Shown: one piece after another, positions 1-5,407 of the stretch | Numbering within the stretch: position 1 is the first letter of the stretch | How the letters are laid out: each line of letters opens with the position of its first letter | Assembly (NCBI GenBank): GCA_034716535.1 | Contig: JAYEJW010000461.1 | Location: 1 to 8,552, forward strand | Length of the DNA: 8,552 nucleotides | Direction: 5' to 3' | Origin: JAYEJW01 sp034716535 | GTDB taxonomy: Bacteria > Pseudomonadota > Gammaproteobacteria > Chromatiales > Chromatiaceae | The notes under the pieces: generated by a model | What the model was told of the DNA's origin: nothing | The model's input: the letters and a program-made list of their open reading frames with translations, nothing else | Databases searched by the model: none | Made by a program: the position numbers and the translations under genes

Positions 1-1317
1 GTCGACAGCGCGGGAAACGCCTATGTGACCGGGCAGACCTACTCGGCGGATTTCCCCACGGTCAACGCCCTCTATTCCAACTTTGTGGGGCACCTGGACG
101 CCTTCGTCTTCAAGCTCAATGCCAACGGATCGGCGCCTATCTACTCCACCTACCTGGGCGGAAGTGATTGGGACTCCGGAGAGGGCATCGCCGTCGATAG
201 CGCTGGAAACGCCCATGTGACCGGATCGACCTATTCCGCGGACTTCCCCATGGTCAACGCCCTCTACCCGAGTATTTTGGGTTTTAGCGACGCGTTCGTC
301 CTCAAGCTCAACGCTGGTGGTTCGGCGCTCGTCTATTCCACCTACCTGGGCGGCACTGAAACCTCCTTGCCATTTATTTCCGTCGGCGAGAGCGTTGAGG
401 GCATTGCCGTCGACGGCGCCGGTAACGCCTACGTGACGGGTTGGACGAACGCGGAGGATTTCCCCACCGTCAATGCCCTCTACCCGGATTTTTCAGGGGG
501 GGTGTACCATGGGGATGCGTTCGTCTCCAAGCTCAATGCCGACGGATCGGCGGCGGTCTACTCCACCTACTTGGGCGGGATGTCTGACGACTTCGGACAT
601 GGTATCGCGGTCGACGGCGCTCAAAACGCCTATGTGACCGGGTGGACCCGCTCGACGGACTTCCCAACGATAAATGCCCTTTATCCGGATTTTGGGGGAG
701 GAGCGTTTACGGCGAACGCCTTCGTCTTCAAGCTCAACGCTGATGGATCTTCACCTTTCTACTCCACCTATCTGGGCGGGAGTGAATACGACTCCGGAAG
801 CGACATTGCCTTCGACAGCGCCGGGAACGCCTATGTCACCGGGAGCACACAGTCCGCGGACTTCCCCACGGTCAACGCCCTCTATCCGAACCTTTCGGGG
901 TCGTCGGACGCCTTCGTCTTCAAGCTCAATGCCGACGGATCGGCGCCCATCTACTCCACCTACTTGGGCGGGAGTGATTACGACTACGGATCGGGCGTTG
1001 CCGTCGACGGCGCCGGGAACGCCTATGTGACCGGATCGACCTATTCCGCGGACTTCCCCATGGTCAACGCCCTCTACCCGAGCTATGCAGGAGGGTCCCA
1101 CGACGCCTTCGTCTTCAAGCTCAACGCTGGCGGTTCGGCGCTGATCTACTCCACCTATCTGGGCGGAAGCGATTGGGACGAGGGAAATGACATCGCCGTC
1201 GACAGTGCTGGAAACGCTCATGTGACCGGCGAAACCCAGTCCACGGATTTCCCCACGGTCAACGCCCTCGACCCGAACCTCTCGGGGACAAGGGACGCCT
1301 TCATCGTCAAGATCGCC
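1..1317 (+). repeat. Seven tandem SBBP-coding DNA repeats
   Basis: The conserved start of the module (coding VDxAGNAxVTG, with F for V in the fifth) occurs at 1, 193, 409, 610, 811, 1003 and 1198, giving periods of 192, 216, 201, 201, 192 and 195 bp, all multiples of three. Length variation falls in the loop between NALYP and DAFV and in the segment after YLGG. Nucleotide identity is high; one 58-bp stretch is identical at 215-272 and 1025-1082. This pattern fits in-frame duplication or gene conversion within the gene. Confidence 0.9.
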
Positions 1318-1656
1318 CCGCGCAACGTCACACTCACCCTCGAGCCTTTTTCGACAACCGTTCAGCGAGGTTCGACGTTGTGGTATCGGGCGGAGGCCAC
1401 TAATAGTACGCAGAACCGGCAGTGTTTCGATTACTGGACCAACGTGACGTTGCCGAGTGGGGCGACATACCCGTCCACTGGCGCACTATTCGGTCCGGTA
1501 AACGTCTGTCTGGACCCCGGCCAGACCAAGGGCGCCTGGCTCAGCACCTCAATCCCGCTGAACGCGCCGCTGGGAACGTACGACTATAACGGATTCGTCG
1601 GGCCATACCCGGATGTCTGGGACCAGGCGAGCTTCCAGTTCCAGATCACCAACTAG
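1..1656 (+). CDS. SBBP beta-propeller repeat protein, 5' partial
   Basis: The reading frame is open from base 1, so the gene starts upstream of the window; the first in-frame ATG at 25 lies in the middle of a repeat and is not a start. The visible 551 residues contain seven tandem modules with the pattern VDxAGNAxVTG, then DFPxVNALYP, DAFVxKLNAxGSA and YSTYLGG, which matches the SBBP (beta-propeller) repeat family. After about residue 440 comes a different, beta-rich region of about 110 residues containing two cysteines (475 and 503) that could form a disulfide; it looks like an Ig-like or adhesion-type domain. No LPXTG, PEP-CTERM or membrane anchor is visible at the end. Proteins of this kind are usually exported or cell-surface, but the signal peptide would be outside the window. 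Family assignment is firm; biological role is unknown. Confidence 0.9.
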   Translation, partial: VDSAGNAYVTGQTYSADFPTVNALYSNFVGHLDAFVFKLNANGSAPIYSTYLGGSDWDSGEGIAVDSAGNAHVTGSTYSADFPMVNALYPSILGFSDAFVLKLNAGGSALVYSTYLGGTETSLPFISVGESVEGIAVDGAGNAYVTGWTNAEDFPTVNALYPDFSGGVYHGDAFVSKLNADGSAAVYSTYLGGMSDDFGHGIAVDGAQNAYVTGWTRSTDFPTINALYPDFGGGAFTANAFVFKLNADGSSPFYSTYLGGSEYDSGSDIAFDSAGNAYVTGSTQSADFPTVNALYPNLSGSSDAFVFKLNADGSAPIYSTYLGGSDYDYGSGVAVDGAGNAYVTGSTYSADFPMVNALYPSYAGGSHDAFVFKLNAGGSALIYSTYLGGSDWDEGNDIAVDSAGNAHVTGETQSTDFPTVNALDPNLSGTRDAFIVKIAPRNVTLTLEPFSTTVQRGSTLWYRAEATNSTQNRQCFDYWTNVTLPSGATYPSTGALFGPVNVCLDPGQTKGAWLSTSIPLNAPLGTYDYNGFVGPYPDVWDQASFQFQITN

Positions 1657-1960
1657 CGAAGCGCCCCGGAAGTCCGTTTCGACGCGAACCGGCTTCCCGG
1701 CCCTGTAAGCGGAACGACCCACTCCTGTCTATGCTTAGTGTCTTCGGTCTTTCGGAAACATTCGTTTAAGCGAGCGTCTGCAGCTCTTCGGCCAGCGCCC
1801 GTAGGCTGATACCCTCGATAAATATCCACGGTGCGGAAAGTTTGCAGGGTTATCGCTCCCTCCGTGGAACAACGGCTTACGATCGCCCTCTCCCCGTCCC
1901 TCTCCCAGAGGGAGAGGGTGAAATGCGGGCTTCTGCGGGCGGCGCCGGTTTCCGCGCGGG
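1657..1960. other. Convergent intergenic gap without a convincing gene
   Basis: This lies between the stop of the SBBP gene (plus) and the stop of the HAD gene (minus). It holds an imperfect hairpin at 1668-1697 (GGAAG pairing with CTTCC, continuing with wobble pairs and a mismatch) that has no T-tract, and a dispersed palindrome at 1886-1918. ORFs that cross it run into the HAD gene in other frames and have no family signature. Confidence 0.6.
1886..1918. repeat. Dispersed CCCTCTCCC/GGGAGAGGG palindrome, copy 1
   Basis: A CCCTCTCCCC arm is followed by CCCTCTCCC, a 3-base loop (AGA) and GGGAGAGGG, so 1898-1918 forms a perfect 9-bp hairpin with an extra unpaired arm on its left. The two-arms-plus-hairpin arrangement is the same as in the copies at 3119 and 3489, in shorter form. 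It sits just downstream of the HAD stop. It could act as an attenuator for converging transcripts, but it lacks a T-tract. Confidence 0.75.
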
Positions 1961-2812
1961 TCATACGAGTTCTGGGATCTGGTGCAGGTCGGTGACGACG
2001 CGGTCGGCCTCGACGCCGGCGCATTGGGGGTCGTCCTCCCGCAGCCGCAGCGACCGGGCGTCTCCGGCGAAAAGGGCGGTTCGGCAGCCCACGAGGGAGG
2101 CGGGCCAGATATCGTTCCGCACGTCGTTGCCCACGTAAAGGACTTCGTGCGCTTCGATGCCGTGCTTCTCTTCCAGTCCCACCAATGCCTCACGATAGAT
2201 ACGGGTGGACGGCTTTGCCTCCAGCAGCCGGTAGGAGAAGGCGCAGCAGTCGGGGTCGAAACCGAGCGCCGGGAGCGGTCTTTCGAGGAATGCCTCCAGC
2301 ATCAGGGACGTATAGAACTGGGCGTTGGAGACGATTCCCAGGACCAGTCCGCGGTGATGCAGCTCCGCCAGGACCTCGCCTAATCCCGGCATGGGCCAGA
2401 CCGGGTTGACGCGACACTCGTATTCGACGGCGAGCTGTTCGAGCCCCTGTTTCGTCCCTAGGGTCGAGGACCAGATGGCGAGTATGTCCACCTCGGGATA
2501 GGCGACTCCCTCGGCCTTGCGCACGACATGCGCGGCCCGAATGGCGGCCTTCAGCTTTTCCGGCCCGGCGTCGTCCCCTTGGATCCCGACCGATGCAAGG
2601 GCTGTGCGGAATGCGCTGTCTTCATCCTGCTCTCCGGCGAGACCGATGTCTCCGGAAGCGGAGATCACCAGGGTGCCGTATATATCGAACAGGACCGCAC
2701 GTATGCCGGAGAGCGTACCCAATCGCGGTGCAGTGTCGGTTGGGCGGGGCTCGAGGCGTGTGGATAGCTCGCGAAAGCGGGCGGCAAGGTTGTTGTCCGT
2801 GGTAGCGTTCAT
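1961..2812 (-). CDS. HAD-superfamily hydrolase
   Basis: A predicted cytosolic hydrolase of 283 residues, probably a phosphatase or dehalogenase-like enzyme. Numbered from the longer start at 2875, motif I is AVLFDIYGTLV with nucleophile D64; motif II is IVSNA; the motif III lysine is in LEAKPSTRIY; motif IV is VGNDVRNDI. The residue two after the nucleophile is Tyr instead of the usual Asp, as in L-2-haloacid dehalogenases. A helical cap lies between motifs I and II. Two starts are possible: ATG at 2875 (304 aa) and ATG at 2812 (283 aa). I chose 2812 because 2813-2875 is less GC-rich and reads like non-coding or element-derived DNA; neither start has a good Shine-Dalgarno. It is on the same strand as the GT4 gene at 3753 but separated by about 940 bp of repeats. 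The substrate cannot be read from the sequence. Confidence 0.85.
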   Translation of the reverse strand: MNATTDNNLAARFRELSTRLEPRPTDTAPRLGTLSGIRAVLFDIYGTLVISASGDIGLAGEQDEDSAFRTALASVGIQGDDAGPEKLKAAIRAAHVVRKAEGVAYPEVDILAIWSSTLGTKQGLEQLAVEYECRVNPVWPMPGLGEVLAELHHRGLVLGIVSNAQFYTSLMLEAFLERPLPALGFDPDCCAFSYRLLEAKPSTRIYREALVGLEEKHGIEAHEVLYVGNDVRNDIWPASLVGCRTALFAGDARSLRLREDDPQCAGVEADRVVTDLHQIPELV

Positions 2813-2882
2813 TGGTCCAGTGTCTGGTTCCACCTTAATTTGACGAGTAACCGAAGTGCTGGCGGCTGTTGACATTCAGCGT

Positions 2883-2981
2883 TCACGGCGGGCTCCGGCC
2901 TTGTTCCATGCTGACTGCCTTGGGGCTCGTCGCAACGATAAACACCGGGTGTCCAGCTGAATCTGCGGGTCCGTCTTTCAT
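2883..2981 (-). CDS. Possible small ORF (32 aa), leader-like
   Basis: An ATG at 2981 is preceded on the minus strand by AGGAGGAAGAGGAAG, which contains a consensus AGGAGG 11 nt upstream and a second purine-rich GAGGAAG closer in. The 32-residue product begins MKDGPADSAG, has a short hydrophobic stretch (PVFIVAT) and ends GRSPP. Its stop lies 7 nt before the upstream candidate start of the HAD gene (2875), so translational coupling is possible. I do not recognise the peptide. It could be a real small gene, a remnant carried on an element, or a chance ORF. Confidence 0.3.
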   Translation of the reverse strand: MKDGPADSAGHPVFIVATSPKAVSMEQGRSPP

Positions 2982-3064
2982 CGCTTCCTCTTCCTCCTGG
3001 GCCGGTCTTGATACCCACTTTCGTCCCTGCAGCTTTCGCCCTTTCTTTCCAGCTACGGCCTTAC

Positions 3065-3487
3065 CTACTCCAGCGTGTCCTTATCCTCTTTATCGGCCGC
3101 CAGTCGCTCGACAACACTCCCCTCTCCCGCTTGCGGGAGAGGGGTCGGGGGAGAGGGTGCAAGCGCAGCCGAGCGTATCCGTTCCAGCACCCCATCGAGC
3201 TGTTGCATCACTTCGTGATTCCAGAATCGTAGAACCCGGTAACCCTGCTCACGCAACCAGGTATCGCGCTGGTGATCATATCCCGTCCGCAAAGCGTGTT
3301 GTCCGCCGTCCACCTCGACGATAAGCCGGCGCTCGTGGCAGATGAAATCGACAATGTAGCGCCCCATGGGCTTCTGGCGTTTGAACTTCAAGTCCAGAAA
3401 CCGGTGCCCGCGCAGGTGATACCAAAGCCGCAGTTCGGCGTCGGTTTGGTGTGATCGCAAGCGTTTAGCTTGATCGCGGAGACTCAT
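3065..3487 (-). CDS. DUF559 endonuclease-like protein (VSR-related fold)
   Basis: A 140-residue protein whose core (about residues 1-115) matches the DUF559 family, related to very-short-patch-repair and other PD-(D/E)XK nucleases. Visible features are the N-terminal helix LRSHQTDAELRLWYHLR with E18, the strand GRYIVDFIC with D47, and LIVEVDGGQH with E58, D60 and H64, which are the expected metal-site positions. The GTG at 3535 would add 16 residues coded entirely by a palindromic repeat, so I use the ATG at 3487, which lies 2 bp outside that repeat. The C-terminal tail (APSPPTPLPQAGEG, then a charged end) is translated from the second repeat, so the ancestral stop has probably been lost. Cellular function is not established for the family. 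The gene stands alone between repeats and has no operon partner. Confidence 0.85.
   Translation of the reverse strand: MSLRDQAKRLRSHQTDAELRLWYHLRGHRFLDLKFKRQKPMGRYIVDFICHERRLIVEVDGGQHALRTGYDHQRDTWLREQGYRVLRFWNHEVMQQLDGVLERIRSAALAPSPPTPLPQAGEGSVVERLAADKEDKDTLE
3119..3160 (+). repeat. Dispersed palindrome, copy 2 (left arm of inverted pair)
   Basis: A perfect 12-bp stem (3119-3130 with 3133-3144) and 2-base loop TT is followed by an extra arm, GGGGGAGAGGGTGC, at 3147-3160. The 42-bp unit matches the reverse complement of 3489-3530 at 38 of 42 positions; the four differences are the loop and a two-base spacer. It codes for the C-terminal tail of the DUF559 ORF. Confidence 0.85.
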
Positions 3488-3488
3488 C

Positions 3489-3530
3489 GCACCCTCTCCC
3501 CCAGCCCCTCTCCCGCCCGCGGGAGAGGGG
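3489..3530 (-). repeat. Dispersed palindrome, copy 3 (right arm of inverted pair)
   Basis: A perfect 12-bp stem (3505-3516 with 3519-3530) and 2-base loop CC has its extra arm (GCACCCTCTCCCCC) on the left, at 3489-3502. It is the inverted partner of 3119-3160; together they bracket the DUF559 coding core, and the ATG of that gene is 2 bp inside. No convincing target-site duplication is visible outside the pair. Confidence 0.85.
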
Positions 3531-3560
3531 AGCACCTGTCCGCACGCCTCACTGTGCCTA

Positions 3561-3586
3561 CCCCTGTCCCGTTTTCGGGCGAGGGG
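3561..3586. repeat. Degenerate palindrome, copy 4
   Basis: CCCCTGTCCCG, a TTTT loop and CGGGCGAGGGG pair at 9 of 11 positions. It resembles a decayed copy of the neighbouring CCCCTCTCCC hairpins and lies 31 bp beyond copy 3, without the extra outer arm. Confidence 0.5.
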
Positions 3587-3631
3587 GATCGTTCGGGGCC
3601 TCGCTTGTTCAGACGAATGTCGACAGCCCCT

Positions 3632-3754
3632 GGTACAGCAGCGCCTAAGTTTCTCTAACAGTCATCATGCCAGTAGGTTTGCTTCGCGCCCTTCGCGGCT
3701 TTCGCGTGAGACTCTCTCTGCCTCTTGTTACGGAGTCTTAGGCGCGCCTGTACT
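3632..3754. repeat. MITE-like segment with 18-bp inverted ends
   Basis: The left end (3632-3649, GGTACAGCAGCGCCTAAG) and the right end (3737-3754, CTTAGGCGCGCCTGTACT) are inverted repeats matching at 15 of 18 positions, 87 bp apart. The interior has no credible ORF and includes a TTCGCG-rich stretch (GCCCTTCGCGGCTTTCGCGT, around 3688-3707) of the type seen in dispersed non-coding repeats. The right end runs into the stop codon of the neighbouring GT4 gene. The structure fits a small non-autonomous element; a long-stem transcriptional terminator is an alternative, but there is no T-tract. Confidence 0.45.
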
Positions 3755-5207
3755 AGGTCCGCAGTAGACACAGGCGCTCCGGTGCCAGGAATCGGTCGAG
3801 CAGGGCGGTGGCGTCGGCGGCACCGAGCTCCTTGGTGACGGATTCCTCCGTCAGCGCCCTGTAGATCTGCTCGAGGCGCCGGCCGTAGCCCTCGATGGCG
3901 TAATCCTGTTCCGTTACGGCCCGGTTGCGTCCAACGCGCTCCCGGTCCCCTTCGGTGAAGAGACGCGACGGCTGGAGGGCGGCGCGATCGCGGGGATGGG
4001 TCACGAGATGACGGATGACCTGTTCTTGCGCAGTCTCGTCGAGGCGCCCGAAGTCGATACGTCCTTCACGGACGACGTTGGTCCAGAGTCGCTCCAGATC
4101 GGCGGGCGACTCTTCCCGACCGTACGCCGCCATGACCCCCCGCAGCGCCTGCTCCATGGTCCGGCGCAGGCGCGCTGCGTCCAGCCACTCCAGGGGGATC
4201 TCCAGTCGCTCGTAGAGCCCGCCGAGGTCGACGCCGGCGGCCGTGAAGTCGCGAGTGATCTCCGGAAGGTCGCGGCCGGCCAGCGGGCGCCCCACGAGCC
4301 AGGGCTCAAGAAAAGCGAGGCCGAATCCCTCCGCCACACTGGTGGTCACCAGCGCGTGGGCTGAGGCGAGGAGTCCGGCGAAGTCCTTGATCCGGTCGCC
4401 GAGCTCGAACTTCACGGGAAGATCCAGCTCGCGGGCCAGCGCCACCCAGCGTCGGTACCGGGGCTGCTCCGCGGGGTTCTGGGGCGCTTGGGTGGCCGCG
4501 AAGAGGTCGGGCTCCTCCGCCAGCGCGGACCAGAGCAGGAGCTCAGCCAGGTTCTTGCGGCGGATGGCCCGGGTGGGGTAGAGCCAGAGGCGCCGCTCGC
4601 CGAACGGATGGGCTGCATGAGCGAGGGGAGGCGGGATGGCGACCGCGTTGGGCAGCAGGTGCAGCCGCTCCCCGGGAACGTCGGCGGCGGCCAGGAAGGA
4701 TCGGTCGCGATCATTGAGCACGGCGTAGTGCACATGCTCGGCCAGGGGATAGAGCAGGCTCGACAGCCTCGCTGCATCGCCTGCGCCGACCTCCGCCAAC
4801 AGTCGGGCGTAAAGGGCAGGGCGTCCATCCTCGGCGAAGTCGTGGGGCTGAAGAAGCAGGCGCTGACCGCGTTTGGCCAGGGCGATCAGGGCGCCCGGGA
4901 CGGCGAGGTTTTTTCCGAGGGAGTGGTTGTGGATGTGCCACAGGTCCGGCAGATCGCCGAGGTGCTCACGGGCGGCGCGTTCCAGATCCGCGGCGAGCTC
5001 GCCCGGTCCCGCGAGCGGGCGACGCTCCTCATAGGCCAAAGCGGGTAGGTGGGCGAACGCCACGCCATCGGGCAGCGCCTGCTGGGGCGGCTCCCCGGCG
5101 GCGACCAGGACCCGGTGACCGGCAGCGGTGAGTGCCTCGCAGGCGTGTTGAATGACGCGGGTGACCCCACCGGTCTGAAGATGAAAATGGCTGATTACGA
5201 TGCGCAT
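3753..5207 (-). CDS. GT4-family glycosyltransferase (GT-B fold)
   Basis: A predicted cytoplasmic 484-residue retaining glycosyltransferase that would use a nucleotide-sugar donor. The start at 5207 gives the canonical GT4 N-terminus MRIVISHFHLQTGGVTRVIQ; the open frame to 5291 adds 28 residues without family character. Other landmarks are HIHNHSLGKN (about 91-100), LLQPHDFAEDGRP (118-130), LLPNAV (184-189), the donor phosphate-binding segment PTRAIRRKNLAE (211-222), and the E-x7-E motif with E293 and E301 in VAEGFGLAFLEPW. After about residue 320 there is an unusually long, mostly helical C-terminal region of about 160 residues. It is transcribed divergently from the second GT4 at 5403. The acceptor and donor cannot be deduced; the phosphorylase nearby suggests a small soluble glycoside, not a polymer. 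The stop overlaps the end of a MITE-like repeat, so the 3' end may have been altered. Confidence 0.85.
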   Translation of the reverse strand: MRIVISHFHLQTGGVTRVIQHACEALTAAGHRVLVAAGEPPQQALPDGVAFAHLPALAYEERRPLAGPGELAADLERAAREHLGDLPDLWHIHNHSLGKNLAVPGALIALAKRGQRLLLQPHDFAEDGRPALYARLLAEVGAGDAARLSSLLYPLAEHVHYAVLNDRDRSFLAAADVPGERLHLLPNAVAIPPPLAHAAHPFGERRLWLYPTRAIRRKNLAELLLWSALAEEPDLFAATQAPQNPAEQPRYRRWVALARELDLPVKFELGDRIKDFAGLLASAHALVTTSVAEGFGLAFLEPWLVGRPLAGRDLPEITRDFTAAGVDLGGLYERLEIPLEWLDAARLRRTMEQALRGVMAAYGREESPADLERLWTNVVREGRIDFGRLDETAQEQVIRHLVTHPRDRAALQPSRLFTEGDRERVGRNRAVTEQDYAIEGYGRRLEQIYRALTEESVTKELGAADATALLDRFLAPERLCLLRT

Positions 5208-5301
5208 GCCCTGGTGGCATTCCGAGCTCGGTGATGATTCTGCCAACTTGGCGATATTGCGGGGTCGTACCCCATCGAGCCAAAGCTGCACGAGACTTTC
5301 G

Positions 5302-5330
5302 CAGTCAAGGGGAGCGAGGCTGGATATAAT
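5302..5330 (+). promoter_or_regulatory. Predicted sigma-70 promoter for rightward GT4-phosphorylase operon
   Basis: A perfect TATAAT at 5325-5330 lies 72 bp before the ATG at 5403. The best -35 at 17-bp spacing is CAGTCA (5302-5307), 3 of 6 to consensus, which suggests dependence on an activator. Transcription would start near 5337. Confidence 0.5.
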
Positions 5331-5386
5331 GAGTATCTGTTGGCAACAAGTGGCGCCGCCCTTTTCCGTGCGCGGATCATTATATC
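5323..5386. promoter_or_regulatory. 10-bp inverted repeat spanning both -10 boxes
   Basis: GATATAATGA at 5323-5332 is repeated exactly in inverted orientation at 5377-5386, with 44 bp between. Each arm contains a full TATAAT reading inward. The centres are 54 bp apart, about five helical turns, so the arms lie on a similar face of the DNA. This may be a paired operator, two symmetric promoters, or both. Confidence 0.45.
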
Positions 5387-5407
5387 TCTACCCGACAGGC
5401 CCATGAA
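5379..5407 (-). promoter_or_regulatory. Predicted sigma-70 promoter for leftward GT4
   Basis: On the minus strand TATAAT occupies 5384-5379, with a weak -35 (TTCATG, 5407-5402) at 17-bp spacing that overlaps the start codon of the rightward GT4. The transcript would begin near 5372 and give a leader of about 165 nt before the ATG at 5207. Confidence 0.4.

Noticed and set aside
751..1221. 156-aa minus-strand frame with internal repeats
   Set aside because: Its repeats are the antisense image of the SBBP modules, with no independent signal.
1..1317. Regular ~200-bp repeats considered as a CRISPR or satellite array
   Set aside because: The periods are multiples of three and encode a conserved protein module; no short repeat-spacer structure is present.
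1668..1697. Hairpin after the SBBP gene considered as a terminator
   Set aside because: The stem is imperfect, with wobble pairs and mismatches, and no T-tract follows.
2813..2860. Lower-GC stretch upstream of HAD considered as an insertion-sequence end
   Set aside because: It has the look of a terminal sequence, but no matching inverted partner or transposase fragment could be shown in the window.
4488..5048. 186-aa plus-strand frame opposite the leftward GT4
   Set aside because: A shadow of a GT4 gene with clear motifs on the other strand; composition is typical of antisense reading.
5340..5402. Upstream ATG of the rightward GT4
   Set aside because: It adds 21 residues without family similarity, overlaps the predicted promoter region, and has no good ribosome site; the ATG at 5403 gives the normal GT4 N-terminus.
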